64,000 bases of DNA from Streptomyces sp. NBC_01197. GTDB taxonomy: Bacteria > Actinomycetota > Actinomycetes > Streptomycetales > Streptomycetaceae. The DNA lies in NCBI RefSeq assembly GCF_036010505.1, contig NZ_CP108569.1:7270001-7334000 (forward strand), read 5' to 3'. The notes under the pieces are model-generated. The model was not told where the DNA came from, made no database searches, and saw only the letters and a program-made list of their open reading frames with translations. Within the stretch, counting starts at the first letter, position 1; each line of letters starts with the position of its first letter. Shown piece after piece: positions 54,543 to 63,939 of the stretch. A program made the position numbers and the translations under genes.

Positions 54543-55373
54543 GTGGATGCCGCAGGCGTGGAGTGGAGCGACGCGGTGTCCGGGGCCCCCTGTTGGGTCA
54601 ACCTGACCGCACGGGATCTGGCCGCGGCCCAGGACTTCTACGCCTCGGTGATGTCCTGGGAGTTCCGGCCCGCGAAACTCGGTGAGGAGTTCAGTGTCGC
54701 CCTGCTGGACGGGGCGCCGGTCGCCGGGATCGGTGCGCTCGCGCCCGCTCTGCAGGTCGCCGTCGCCTGGACTCCGTTCTTCGCTGTCGCCGACGCGGAT
54801 GTGGCCACCGCACGGATCAGGGAGCGCAGCGGCACGGTGGCCATCGGGCCGGTCTCCCTCGTATCGGGGCGCGGCGCGCTGGCCGCGGACCGGGACGGGG
54901 CGGTTTTCGGGATCTGGGAGGGGCAGCTCCTGTCCGGCTGGGCGGCGTGGCGCGACAGCACGCCCGCCTGGCTGCGGCTGCGCACCCGTGACGCCTTCGA
55001 AGCGGCGATCTTCTACGGGGGAGTGCTGGACTGGGCCAGCGGACTTCCGGGGAGCTGCGAGGTCGAGTACGAGCAGGAGGAAGTCGTCCTGCGCAGTGGC
55101 GGCCATGTGGTCGCCCGGCTCAGTTCCGGGGCGCTGGAGGCGGCGAGTGACCCGGCGGTCCGGCCGCACTGGCAGGTGCACTTCCCGGTGCCTGACGTGC
55201 CGGCCTGCGTGGAGGCGGCGCTCGCCCGGGGCGGGACTCTCGTCGCCCGCCAGACGACACCATCCGGTGCGGAGGCGACACTGCGCGACCCGGACGGCGG
55301 TCTGTTCACCGTGACCCCGATGCGTCCTGGGGATATGGGCGCCCGCCTGTCACCGGGGCCGGCCGACTCATAG
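54543..55373 (+). CDS. Two-domain VOC family protein
   Basis: Predicted 276-aa protein with two VOC modules (first opening APCWVNLTARDLAAAQDFYA near residue 15, second AWLRLRTRDAFEAAIFYGGVLDW near 140) and a final LRDPDGGLFTV strand. GTG at 54543 has GAGGAGGAG about 7 nt upstream. It shares the overall two-domain VOC design of the gene at 3901-4701 but the sequences differ strongly. Specific activity cannot be assigned; neighbours give no pathway. Confidence 0.84.
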   Translation: MDAAGVEWSDAVSGAPCWVNLTARDLAAAQDFYASVMSWEFRPAKLGEEFSVALLDGAPVAGIGALAPALQVAVAWTPFFAVADADVATARIRERSGTVAIGPVSLVSGRGALAADRDGAVFGIWEGQLLSGWAAWRDSTPAWLRLRTRDAFEAAIFYGGVLDWASGLPGSCEVEYEQEEVVLRSGGHVVARLSSGALEAASDPAVRPHWQVHFPVPDVPACVEAALARGGTLVARQTTPSGAEATLRDPDGGLFTVTPMRPGDMGARLSPGPADS

Positions 55374-55885
55374 CCGAGTACCGAGCAGGGGCCGTGCAGG
55401 AACCGGCGCAGTACATCTTTCCCACCGCGCCCGATCCGCCCTGACCACCGACCGCCCCGGCCCCGGCCGCCCTGAACGCCGGCCACCTCTCTGACCGTCA
55501 GCCGTCAGCCGTCAGCCGTCCTGCCTTCCGGCCGGGCGGCTGTTCTGTGTGTACGGCTCCCGCTGGCCGACGCCGCATCAGATGGAACCGGGGCAGCACC
55601 TCCGGCGGGCTCCACGGCACCAGCTCCCAACACCCCAGTGCTCAGGTGCGGTTAGCCGTCACCCCCGTCACGACTGTTCACTCCCCCTTGCAGGCAAGCC
55701 TTTGGCCATGGGATCCCCATCGGTAGTCCTCAAGAGTAAAACGCGGGTACAGACGCCCCTTTGCATCTTGTTGACGTGTTCCTGACGACCGTAGGTTGTG
55801 GCCGCCCTGCCGCGTAACCCCGTCGGCCCGGGCTGCAAGCGCACTTGCACAGCTCCTCGTTCCCCCACAAGACGGAGGCAGAACG
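55374..55885. other. Intergenic region with GCCGTCA repeats and a possible promoter
   Basis: About 510 bp without a supported gene. Four near-identical heptamers (GCCGTCA type) run at 55494-55521. Upstream of the protease gene, TTGACG (55771-55776) and TAGGTT (55792-55797) form a promoter-like pair with a short 15-bp spacer. Confidence 0.5.
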
Positions 55886-57112
55886 TTGTTGCGCAGATCC
55901 CTCTCCCTCACGGCGGTGGCCGGTATGGCCGCCGCCGCGCTCGCGCTGGCTGCACCCATCGGCCAGGCGGCGCCCGCCCATTCGGGCTCATCGGCCCAGG
56001 GCGTCAAGGTGGCCCGCTCATGTGCCGAGCCGACGAAGAAGAACGAGATGGCGTGCAACGCACTCCATGTCACGTCGGGTACACCGGTGACGGCCAACAC
56101 CGAACGCGGCATCACGGCCGCCGCCGCGCCCTCCGGCCTCGGCCCGTCCTCGCTCCAGGCGGCGTACAAACTCCCTTCCGCGACCGCGGGTTCGGGTGCG
56201 ACCGTGGCGATCGTCGACGCGTATGACGACCCGAAGGCCGAGTCCGACCTCGGGACGTACCGCGCGCAGTACGGGCTCCCGGCGTGCACCACCGCCAACG
56301 GCTGCTTCAAGAAGGTCGGCCAGGCCGGCACCTCCACCCTGCCCTCGGCGGACGGCGGCTGGGCCGAGGAGATATCCCTCGACCTCGACATGGTCAGCGC
56401 GGCCTGCCCCAACTGCCACATCCTCCTGGTGGAGGCCAAGACGCCGACGATGACCAACCTGGGCACCGCGGTGAACACGGCCGTCAAGCTCGGCGCCAAG
56501 TACGTCTCCAACAGCTACGGCGGCGGCGAGTCCTCCTCCGACAGCTCGTACGACACCTCGTACTTCAACCACCCCGGCGTGGCCATCACCGTGAGCTCGG
56601 GTGACGGCGGCTACGGCGCCGAGTACCCGGCCTCTTCCCGCTACGTCACCGCCGTCGGCGGTACGTCGCTCAGGACCGCCTCCACCAGCCGCGGCTGGGC
56701 GGAGTCCGTGTGGAGCGGAGCCGGTTCGGGCTGCTCGGGCTATGACGCGAAGCCGTCGTGGCAGAAGGACACCGGCTGCGCCAAGCGCACGGTCGCCGAT
56801 GTCTCAGCGGTCGCCGACCCCAACACGGGCGTCGCCGTGTACGACTCGTACAGCCCGGGCACCGGCTGGATGGTCTTCGGCGGCACCAGCGCGTCCTCGC
56901 CGCTGATCGCAGCGGTCTACGCACTCGCGGGCACCCCGTCGTCCGGCTCCACCCCGGCGTCGTTCCCGTACGCGCACACCGGTTCGCTCTACGACGTCAC
57001 CAGCGGCTCGAACGGCAGCTGCGGCTCGTCGTACCTGTGCACCGGCAAGGCTGGCTATGACGGCCCGAGCGGTCTGGGCACCCCCAACGGAACCGCGGCC
57101 TTCAAGGGCTGA
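55886..57112 (+). CDS. Secreted sedolisin-type (S53) serine protease-like protein
   Basis: Predicted 408-aa exported protein. A TTG at 55886 is proposed because GGAGG precedes it by 7 nt and a signal peptide follows immediately (LRRSLSLTAVAGMAAAALALAAPIGQA). Sedolisin-like features are GWAEEISLDLDM (catalytic Glu/Asp region), VSNSYGG, SSGDGGYGAEYPA (oxyanion Asp), and FGGTSASSP with the catalytic Ser335. No long pro-domain is present, unlike classical sedolisins, so this belongs to the short actinobacterial group. It probably acts as an extracellular peptidase, active at low pH if like the family. A strong hairpin follows the gene. Confidence 0.88.
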   Translation: MLRRSLSLTAVAGMAAAALALAAPIGQAAPAHSGSSAQGVKVARSCAEPTKKNEMACNALHVTSGTPVTANTERGITAAAAPSGLGPSSLQAAYKLPSATAGSGATVAIVDAYDDPKAESDLGTYRAQYGLPACTTANGCFKKVGQAGTSTLPSADGGWAEEISLDLDMVSAACPNCHILLVEAKTPTMTNLGTAVNTAVKLGAKYVSNSYGGGESSSDSSYDTSYFNHPGVAITVSSGDGGYGAEYPASSRYVTAVGGTSLRTASTSRGWAESVWSGAGSGCSGYDAKPSWQKDTGCAKRTVADVSAVADPNTGVAVYDSYSPGTGWMVFGGTSASSPLIAAVYALAGTPSSGSTPASFPYAHTGSLYDVTSGSNGSCGSSYLCTGKAGYDGPSGLGTPNGTAAFKG

Positions 57113-57129
57113 CATCCGTTGCGTCCACT

Positions 57130-57165
57130 CCTCGCGGGGCGGTCCCTGGGGACCGCCCCGCGAGG
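57130..57165. terminator. Bidirectional terminator between the protease and TetR genes
   Basis: A perfect 17-bp inverted repeat: the left arm at 57130-57146 begins CCTCGCGGGG, the loop is 2 nt, and the right arm at 57149-57165 ends CCCCGCGAGG. It lies between the ends of two converging genes. Confidence 0.9.
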
Positions 57166-57211
57166 CTGTCCGCACGCGGCGCCGGGCGGCACCGGCTGAC
57201 GTCGTCGGCCC

Positions 57212-57808
57212 TCAGTCCTCGGCGGGTGCCAGGTCCTCCAGCAGACTCCCCAGTGCGCTGAGCACCAGCCGGGAGATCTCTTCCGGGGCGGCCCCGGCCA
57301 GGGGCTCCTTGGCCACGACGACCCGCATCAGGCCGATCCCCAGCAGCCACGCCATGGCGAGATCCGCACGCAGGAGGCTGTCCTCCTCGCCGGACAGGGT
57401 GGACAGCGCCGCGGAGTACTCGTCACCCAGCGCCCTCACCATGTCGCCCGCTTCTCCACCGGTCCCGATCGACCGCAGATAGACGGCCAGCGGCAGGTCC
57501 GCCGCCTCTTTTCCGCCACCGGCGAGCATCCCGCGCAGCGCTGTGGCGAACAGCCGCTCCGGCGCCGTCGTGCGCACCTGCTCCTGGCCCCCGGACGCGA
57601 TCACCTCGGTGAGCAGCGCCTGCTTCGAGCCGAAGTACCTGAAAAGCAGAGCCTGGTTGACCCCCGCCACCGCGGCGATGTCGCGCACCGTCGCAGCCTC
57701 GTATCCCCGCTCGGCGAACAGTTTCGCCGCCGCGTCGAGGAGCAGCCGCCGGGTCCCCTGGGCGTCACGGCGCCGCTCGGCGGACCCGCTGCTGGGGCGT
57801 TCCTCCAT
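57212..57808 (-). CDS. TetR-family regulator of the P450 operon
   Basis: Predicted 198-aa regulator. N-terminal HTH at about residues 18-64 (TRRLLLDAAAKLFAERGYEAATVRDIAAVAGVNQALLFRYFGSKQ), then a helical effector domain. The ATG at 57808 has AGGAG close upstream. It is divergent from the P450 gene, 111 bp away, and that gap holds a strong 8-bp palindrome that overlaps the P450 transcription start region. It most likely represses the P450-ferredoxin pair and itself. Confidence 0.9.
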   Translation of the reverse strand: MEERPSSGSAERRRDAQGTRRLLLDAAAKLFAERGYEAATVRDIAAVAGVNQALLFRYFGSKQALLTEVIASGGQEQVRTTAPERLFATALRGMLAGGGKEAADLPLAVYLRSIGTGGEAGDMVRALGDEYSAALSTLSGEEDSLLRADLAMAWLLGIGLMRVVVAKEPLAGAAPEEISRLVLSALGSLLEDLAPAED

Positions 57809-57857
57809 GATCGGCTCCTCCTCGGTGAGGCGACAGCATAACGGCCGTATACCGCCG

Positions 57858-57886
57858 TTGACGGTGCCCTGATGCAGACCTAGCGT
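57858..57886 (+). promoter_or_regulatory. Promoter of the P450-ferredoxin operon
   Basis: TTGACG (57858-57863), a 17-bp spacer, then TAGCGT (57881-57886): a good match to the HrdB-type vegetative consensus. The predicted start site falls inside the adjacent palindrome, so bound repressor would block initiation. Confidence 0.7.
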
Positions 57887-57887
57887 A

Positions 57888-57905
57888 TGTAAGCAAGTGC
57901 TTACA
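57888..57905. promoter_or_regulatory. Palindromic TetR operator TGTAAGCA-AG-TGCTTACA
   Basis: A perfect 8-bp inverted repeat with a 2-nt centre just downstream of the -10 element and upstream of the ribosome site. The position and symmetry fit the TetR protein encoded divergently. Confidence 0.8.
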
Positions 57906-57919
57906 AGGAGGAGAGCAGT

Positions 57920-59110
57920 GTGACCACAGCCAGCACGGAACCTCTCGCCTATCCCTTCAACACAGCCGAGGGCCTCGCCCTGGCCGAGGAGTACGAACAG
58001 GTACGCAACCGGCCGGGACTGCTGCAGGTCCGGATGGCCTACGGCGAACCGGCCTGGCTCGTCACCCGTTACGAGGAGGCCCGCCTGGTCCTGGGCGACC
58101 TGCGCTTCAGCCGGGCCGACGGGTACAAGCACGACGAGCCCCGCCAGGGCGAAGGACGCAGGGACAGCGGCATCCTGGGCATGGACCCGCCCGACCACAC
58201 CCGGCTGCGCTCGCTGGTGGCCAAGGCGTTCACGGTGCGCCAGGTCGAGAAACTGCGCCCCCAGGTACGGGAGCTGACCGCGGGACTGCTGGACAGGATG
58301 GAGGCCGCCGGACCGCCGGTCGACCTGGTAGAGGAGTACGCGCTGCCGATCCCGGTCGCCGTGATCTGCCGGATGCTGGGCGTACCGGAGGAGGACCGGC
58401 CGAAGTTCCGGATCTGGAGTGACGCCGCGCTCTCGACGAGTTCGCTCACGGCCGAGGAGTTCGATGCCAACCGCGAGGAACTCCGGGCCTATATGGCCGG
58501 ATTGATCGCTCAGCACCGCGCCGAGCCGCGTGACGACCTGATGACGGCGCTGATCGAGGCGAGGGACGGCGGCGACCGGCTGTCCGAGCTCGAACTGGTC
58601 GACCTCTGCGTCGGCATCCTGGTCGCCGGGCACGAGACCACCGCCAGCCAGATTCCCAACTTCGTCCATACTCTGCTGGACCACCCCGGTGAGTGGCAGC
58701 GGCTGGGGTCCGGCCCGGGTCTCATCGACAGCGCGGTGGAGGAACTGCTCCGCTTCATACCGCTGGGCAGCGGCGCGGGCCAGCCCCGGTACGCGAAGGA
58801 GGACATAGAGGTGGGCGGCACGCTGGTGCGCGCCGGCTCTCCCGTCCTGGTCGCGGTGGGAGCGGCGAACCGGGACGCGCTGCGTTTCTCGGCCCCGGGC
58901 AAGCTGGACCTCTCCCGCGCCACCAACCAGCACCTCGGTTTCGGCCATGGGGTCCACCACTGCCTGGGCGCCCCGCTCGCCCGGCTCGAACTCCAGGAGG
59001 CGCTGGGCGCGCTCACCGCCCGCTTCCCGGATCTCCGGCTCGCGGGCGACATCGTCTGGAAGGACGAGATGCTGGTCCGCGGCCCCCGTGTCATGCCGGT
59101 CGGGTGGTGA
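57920..59110 (+). CDS. Bacterial class I cytochrome P450
   Basis: Predicted 396-aa soluble heme monooxygenase. GTG at 57920 follows AAGGAGGAG at a normal distance. Motifs: GMDPPDHTRLRSLV (C-helix region), AGHETT at 236-241 (oxygen-binding I-helix), EELLRF (ExxR), and FGHGVHHCLGAPLAR with heme ligand Cys348. The overall sequence resembles CYP105/107-like actinobacterial enzymes that modify small molecules. A ferredoxin gene follows 4 bp later and will supply electrons; a ferredoxin reductase is not adjacent. The TetR repressor next door suggests induction by substrate or a related compound. Substrate not deducible. Confidence 0.95.
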   Translation: MTTASTEPLAYPFNTAEGLALAEEYEQVRNRPGLLQVRMAYGEPAWLVTRYEEARLVLGDLRFSRADGYKHDEPRQGEGRRDSGILGMDPPDHTRLRSLVAKAFTVRQVEKLRPQVRELTAGLLDRMEAAGPPVDLVEEYALPIPVAVICRMLGVPEEDRPKFRIWSDAALSTSSLTAEEFDANREELRAYMAGLIAQHRAEPRDDLMTALIEARDGGDRLSELELVDLCVGILVAGHETTASQIPNFVHTLLDHPGEWQRLGSGPGLIDSAVEELLRFIPLGSGAGQPRYAKEDIEVGGTLVRAGSPVLVAVGAANRDALRFSAPGKLDLSRATNQHLGFGHGVHHCLGAPLARLELQEALGALTARFPDLRLAGDIVWKDEMLVRGPRVMPVGW

Positions 59111-59114
59111 GCCG

Positions 59115-59330
59115 ATGACATGGCATGTGGAGGTGGACCGAAGCCAGTGCATGGCATCGGGGATGTGCGCGGGAGCCGCCCCCGACCTGTTCGCCCTCGA
59201 CCACGACCGTGCCCGCGCCCTCAACAGCGACATCGCCGAGGACGAGCGGGCCCTGGACGCGGCGGACATCTGTCCGGCGATGGCCATCACGGTCCACGAC
59301 GGGGAGAAGCCCATCGGCCCACGGCCGTAG
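59115..59330 (+). CDS. Ferredoxin partner of the P450
   Basis: Predicted 71-aa iron-sulfur protein. It begins MTWHVEVDRSQCMASGMC and has a C-terminal CPAMAI: the Cys-x5-Cys...Cys-Pro pattern of single-cluster (3Fe-4S type) ferredoxins that reduce actinobacterial P450s. The ATG at 59115 lies 4 bp after the P450 stop, so the two are one operon. Confidence 0.92.
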   Translation: MTWHVEVDRSQCMASGMCAGAAPDLFALDHDRARALNSDIAEDERALDAADICPAMAITVHDGEKPIGPRP

Positions 59331-59664
59331 TACTCCAGCCGTACTTCTCCATTACTGGTCTGGGTCTGGGGAGTGTAACGGGGTGGGTCCGGGTGCGGGG
59401 CGGTCCTGACGGACCGTCCCGCGAACGTGTGACCGCGCCGCATGTAGTGACAGTGCCATGTCGCTTGATCTACGAGCGTGGGTCGCCTCCTTGGCCGCCC
59501 GCTCCAGGCGGCTTCGGTAGTCCTCCCACCATGGGTGCCGCGTTATCGCTCGTAGGCCGCTGTCCCGTGGTCCCGTCGAGGAGCACCAGTGGGGTGGCGG
59601 CAGGTGCCTTCGAGGGGCCCCAGTTGCGACGATGCCGAACCGGGACCGGTGCTGAGGCGTCCGC
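59331..59664. other. Intergenic region without a supported gene
   Basis: About 330 bp between the convergent ends of the ferredoxin and kinase genes. No gene or clear hairpin was recognised. Confidence 0.5.
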
Positions 59665-61515
59665 TCACTGGCCGCCCTGGTTCTGCGGGCCGGCCGAGTC
59701 GGCTGCCTCGGCCACCGCAGAGCTGAGCCAGGGGCCGATGGAGCCGTCATTGCTGAGGTCGGTGCGGTTGGCCATTGCAGCGATCACGTAGCAGTGGGAC
59801 ATACGGTGGGACTCGTAACGGTAACCATGGGAGATTCCGGGGATACACGGCTTGGCTCCTGCGCCGCTCTGAGTGCACCATGTGGTGAGATTCCAGCGTG
59901 CCCCGCCGTTGAGGTAGTTGGACATGTCCCCGGCCGTTGCAACGTCAGGGAACGGGAAGACCTGAATCGACACCAGAACGGGGTTGCCGGCGTTGGAGTT
60001 GGGGCCAGGCTGCTCAAGGTAGACCCCCGTCATCACCTGGGTACATCCGTGGGCCGTCAACTCCTTCACGACGTCGCTGCCTTTGAGTGGGCCCTGGCCG
60101 GACGCTGCCTGGTCGCAGGGCCGTGCCCCGCCCTCCACTCGGGCGAAGGTGATGCCCTTGTCGTCAGTGAACTGCCGGGGCAGCAAGGCGTCTTCGGTGA
60201 ACGAGGTCCGGTCGGTGCCGCTGCTGTCGTAGGACGAGGGCCCAGGTGCGGGGCTGGTGCTGGCCGTCGCGGTGCCGGTCGTGGCCGTGGAGCTGGGTGA
60301 GGCCGTATCGTCGGCTGAGCCCGTCGGGCCGGTCGCGTGACCTGCGCAGTGGCCGGCCATGGCCGCCGCGCAGGCCCGGGACGAGGGCCACTGCGTCCAC
60401 AGCACGATCCCGGCGAGCAGGACCAGACAGACCAGCGCACCCACGGCCGCAGTGCGCCGGGCCCGCCCGGGGGTTCCCGGTACCGGGGGCGCGGCAGCGG
60501 CAAGTTGATCCTCGGAGTCGCGGGGGTTGCCAGGATCGTCCGGTGCGAGCGGCGGGCCAGTGAGGACTCGTGTGCCGGCCGGGGTCGGCATGTCGGCTGT
60601 CTGGACGGCGACCTGTTCGGCGGCGCCGTCGCTTGCCCGTTGCGCCCAGCTGAGCAAACGGTCGATCTCGGCGCGCTGGTCGTCGGCCAGGGCACACACC
60701 GTGGCAGGCCAGGGCCGCGCGGAGGGAGTGAGCTCACCGATCATCTCGCGTAACCCGGCCAGGTCGGGCCGGGCGCCCGGGGCCTTGGCCAGACACGCAG
60801 CCGCGATCTGGCGTACGCGCGACGGCAGCGTGGCCAGGTCGGGCTCGGCGTGCACCACGCGGTACAACTCCTGCGGAACAGAGGCCGCGGCGAACGGGCT
60901 CGCACCGGTGCAGGCCATGACCAGCACGGCACCGAGCGAGAACACGTCGCCGGACGGGCTGAGTTCGCGCCCCTCGGCCTGTTCCGGGGACATGTACGGT
61001 GGGGAGCCGATCAGCCATCCGGTTTGCGTGAGCCGATTGCCGCCCGTCGCCACGTCGAAGGCTCGGGCGATGCCGAAGTCGATCATTCTGGGGCCGTCCT
61101 CGGCGAGCAGCACATTGGCGGGTTTGAGGTCCCGGTGCACCAAGCCGGCCCCGTGGACTTCGCCGAGCGCCGTGACCAGCCCGGCTGCCAGCCTCAGCAC
61201 CGCCTCCTCCTGCAGCGGGCCGCCCTCGTCGACGGCTCGCTGCAACGACGGCCCGGCCACAAACGCCGAGGCCAGCCAGGGCGTCGGCGCATCAGCGTCG
61301 GCGTCGACGACCGGCGCGGTGTAGGCGCCGGACACCCTGCGGGACGCCGCCACCTCACGGCGGCATCTCTCCCGGAACCCTTCATCCTCGGCCAAGCTGT
61401 CGTGGACGGCCTTGACCGCGACAAGCCGACCGTCCGGAGCGCTGCCGAGCAGAACCCGGCCCATCCCGCCCCGGCCCAGTTCGGCCAGCATCCGGTATGG
61501 CCCGACCTGCGTCAC
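59665..61515 (-). CDS. Membrane-anchored PknB-type Ser/Thr protein kinase
   Basis: Predicted 616-aa kinase. The cytoplasmic catalytic domain (residues 1-265) has GRGGMGRVLLG (glycine loop), VAVKAVH (Lys), HRDLKPANVLL, MIDFGIARA and GSPPYMSPEQ, all intact and therefore probably active. A linker rich in Pro and acidic residues leads to one membrane span (TAAVGALVCLVLLAGIVLW, about 360-380). A Ser/Thr/Ala-rich extracellular stalk follows, then a Cys-containing outer domain (AHGCTQVMTGVYLE, LTTWCTQSG, SHCYVIAAM) of about 180 aa with no recognised family. GTG at 61515 is used. It may sense an extracellular ligand. The neighbours are a TPR remnant and a TIR-like membrane protein, with no obvious substrate. 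Confidence 0.92.
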   Translation of the reverse strand: MTQVGPYRMLAELGRGGMGRVLLGSAPDGRLVAVKAVHDSLAEDEGFRERCRREVAASRRVSGAYTAPVVDADADAPTPWLASAFVAGPSLQRAVDEGGPLQEEAVLRLAAGLVTALGEVHGAGLVHRDLKPANVLLAEDGPRMIDFGIARAFDVATGGNRLTQTGWLIGSPPYMSPEQAEGRELSPSGDVFSLGAVLVMACTGASPFAAASVPQELYRVVHAEPDLATLPSRVRQIAAACLAKAPGARPDLAGLREMIGELTPSARPWPATVCALADDQRAEIDRLLSWAQRASDGAAEQVAVQTADMPTPAGTRVLTGPPLAPDDPGNPRDSEDQLAAAAPPVPGTPGRARRTAAVGALVCLVLLAGIVLWTQWPSSRACAAAMAGHCAGHATGPTGSADDTASPSSTATTGTATASTSPAPGPSSYDSSGTDRTSFTEDALLPRQFTDDKGITFARVEGGARPCDQAASGQGPLKGSDVVKELTAHGCTQVMTGVYLEQPGPNSNAGNPVLVSIQVFPFPDVATAGDMSNYLNGGARWNLTTWCTQSGAGAKPCIPGISHGYRYESHRMSHCYVIAAMANRTDLSNDGSIGPWLSSAVAEAADSAGPQNQGGQ

Positions 61516-61699
61516 GTCGGTCCACCAGGACCCTCATACAAGTTCCTCCCCTGGACCGCTCCGTCCCCCGAAGCCTGCCACGATCACGGCTCGTGCGGAC
61601 TGCCGGGAAATAGAAACCGCAGGTTCCGCGCCGCTGCCATGACAGCGTGGATGAGCACGTACCAACCGTGGAGCCGTAAGTGGTGATGGTGGGCCGGTC

Positions 61700-61879
61700 A
61701 GCTGTCGGGGCCGGCGGGCGTCTTTGGGCGATGGGGGCCCTCATCGCGTGCCGTAGCGCCTCCGCTGCGCGGATCGGATCGTCGAACTCGCGGCAGACGG
61801 CGAGCGCTGCAGTCAGGTAGTCGGTCGCTGCCGCGAAACGGCCGAGCTCGGAAAGCGTGCGTCCGAGGTTCTTCAGCAC
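61700..61879 (-). pseudogene. TPR-repeat gene remnant
   Basis: About 60 codons from a GTG at 61879 encode one to two tetratricopeptide-like repeats (NLGRTLSELGRFAAATDYLTAAL, then VCREFDDPIRAAEALR). An in-frame stop lies just upstream and the frame continues into unrelated sequence below. In Streptomyces such repeats end AfsR/SARP-like or NB-ARC regulators, so this is probably a leftover of one. Confidence 0.6.
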
Positions 61880-62124
61880 GATGCTCCGCCCTGACGGTCA
61901 CCGATCTTTCGGAGGTGACTCGATGAGCACACAGCGTATGGAGCTGTGTGGGCGGATCTGTGCGGCTCAAGTCTACTGACGGGAGGCCGTGTTGACGCTT
62001 TACGTTGGTGAGCTGGGCCGTTCGAGCCGGTTTTTCGCAGGCGAGGACCTACGGCGCGTGCTCCGGCATCGCTTCGTAGTCGAACGCGGGATCCGTCAGT
62101 ACGCCGTCCACGTCGCGTGCCGCC

Positions 62125-63939
62125 CTACAAATCGACATTGACCTGCACATAGTTCATATAGAGCAACGTACCGAACGAGAAGAGGAGCCAGGCCAGCAGC
62201 AGGGTGTAACCATCCCAGGAAGTAAGTGCCGCACCCAGCGGTCGCCGGGGCCGCATCGCCTTGGCCCTGGGGAGCCAGGAACTGTGAGTGGGAGAAAGAA
62301 ACGGGAGCGGCGCCAGGACGAGGGCAACAATGTACCCGCACAGCAATGCCACGAGGCCGACGACGAGCAGCCCCGCACCGGGCTGGTCCTTGGGCAGGAA
62401 AGTCTGGGCGACGCCTCCTGGGAGCAGAACCGGGGTCCATAGAATCGAGGCGCCCGTCGCGCACCAGAGCACCGCCAGTGTCAAAGCAACCGTATGAGAA
62501 CGGGTGAGCTGGGCGGGCGTCAGGCGCCGGGCGGCCAGTCGGCCGGCCATCCGGAGAAGTACCGCCGCCGAAGCCACAGCCAGAACAGTCAGGGCCGCGC
62601 TCTGAGGACTCGTCGGCGCGAAGAACAGTCGCGCCAGGGCGAACCCCGGAGCGAACGCCGCGGCCATCCGGAACATGGAAACGAGCCCACGCGCCGGAAG
62701 CGGGGCCCGGAACCGGTCGGCGACGACAGGGACGGGCACGGGGTCCGCCATACCTGGCTCGGAGTCGGGCCGGCTCACCGCGGCGACCAGGGCGTAGAGA
62801 TGCTCCGGTCGCTGTTCACGGAAATCCAGCCACTGATAGCGCCTCAGCTCCTTGGTGTCGTCGGGTACGTCCACCTGGTCCAGCAGCACGCAGATCGTAC
62901 GCGGTGCCCCTTCCCTGGTGGCCTCCGCCACATCCACCCAGTCCACATGTGAGCTGACGAGAACAAACGACCAGCCCGCGCTCGGTGCGACGGTCTCAGT
63001 GCGCGTGTCAGCGCCCGTCTCAGAGCTCGCCCCGACGCCTGCCAGCTGGAGGGCCGTGCGCAGGAGTTCAGCTATGGGCTCGTCGGCACGCGCCAGGCAC
63101 TGCACCTGCAGGACAACATTCCCGACCGGTCGGCCCCGTCCGACCCCGTTCCGCCTGCACAGCACCAGCCACTCCAGAAGGAACCGCCAGTTCTTGCCGC
63201 GCCACTGCACTCCCGGCTGGGGCTCACGAACTGACTGCCGGATCTCCCGCCACCTGGGCCGTAGTCCCGGGTTCCGACTCGGACGGAGGGGACTCCGCCT
63301 GGGTCCCGAAGCTGCATACGGGACCTCGGTGGCGCGGCGGCGCTGGTAGGCGACGCCCAGTCCGGCGGGCAGCCAAAGGTAGAACCACCGGGACCACAAC
63401 GCGCAGCCCAGGCAGACCGCCGCGGCCACGGCTGCAACGGTCAGGAGCCGGGTCACGGCGGCTGCCTCTTCGGTCACCGCCGCCGGAGTGGGCCAGATCT
63501 GCCTCGCCACCGTGGGATCACCGATGTCCGGCGGGGAGAGGAGTGCCCTGACGCTGTAGCCGCACGCCGCCAACACAGTCACGGCGCAACCGACCGTAAC
63601 CACGAGCGAGACCCAGCCGCAGCTCCGCCGCGCGAGGCCGACCGCTACAGCCAGCACCGCCGGCCCGAACGGGGCCATCATCGCGGTCAGCGTGAGGAGG
63701 CGGTATTGCGTTTGGTGCCAGTGGCGCAGGCGAAGCCCGTTCAGCGAGTTGCTGTGCAACAGCCGGGACGGCTCGCCGAAAGGGCTCCCGGCAAGATGCC
63801 CCACCGAGATGTCCAGCCTCATCATGAGCACACTCGCCCACACCAGGGCGACGCCCATGGTCGCGGCGCAGACCACGAACCCGGCTATCGAGGCGGGCAC
63901 CCGAAGTCGCGGCAATCGCTGCGACGGTCGCTGCGGCAC
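62125..63939 (-). CDS. Multi-span membrane protein with a TIR-like cytoplasmic domain (5' end may lie beyond the window)
   Basis: Predicted 604-aa protein from GTG 63939. The frame stays open from there to the window edge (64000), so the true start may be farther upstream. Four or so hydrophobic spans occupy about residues 15-200. A cytoplasmic segment (about 285-395) contains WSFVLVSSHVDWVD and RTICVLLDQVDVPDD followed by YQWLDFR, which resembles the second half of a TIR domain. Four to five further spans follow (about 420-600). The catalytic Glu of NADase TIRs is not evident. Possible roles include sensing or immunity-type signalling, but no effector gene is adjacent within the window. Confidence 0.7.
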   Translation of the reverse strand: MPQRPSQRLPRLRVPASIAGFVVCAATMGVALVWASVLMMRLDISVGHLAGSPFGEPSRLLHSNSLNGLRLRHWHQTQYRLLTLTAMMAPFGPAVLAVAVGLARRSCGWVSLVVTVGCAVTVLAACGYSVRALLSPPDIGDPTVARQIWPTPAAVTEEAAAVTRLLTVAAVAAAVCLGCALWSRWFYLWLPAGLGVAYQRRRATEVPYAASGPRRSPLRPSRNPGLRPRWREIRQSVREPQPGVQWRGKNWRFLLEWLVLCRRNGVGRGRPVGNVVLQVQCLARADEPIAELLRTALQLAGVGASSETGADTRTETVAPSAGWSFVLVSSHVDWVDVAEATREGAPRTICVLLDQVDVPDDTKELRRYQWLDFREQRPEHLYALVAAVSRPDSEPGMADPVPVPVVADRFRAPLPARGLVSMFRMAAAFAPGFALARLFFAPTSPQSAALTVLAVASAAVLLRMAGRLAARRLTPAQLTRSHTVALTLAVLWCATGASILWTPVLLPGGVAQTFLPKDQPGAGLLVVGLVALLCGYIVALVLAPLPFLSPTHSSWLPRAKAMRPRRPLGAALTSWDGYTLLLAWLLFSFGTLLYMNYVQVNVDL

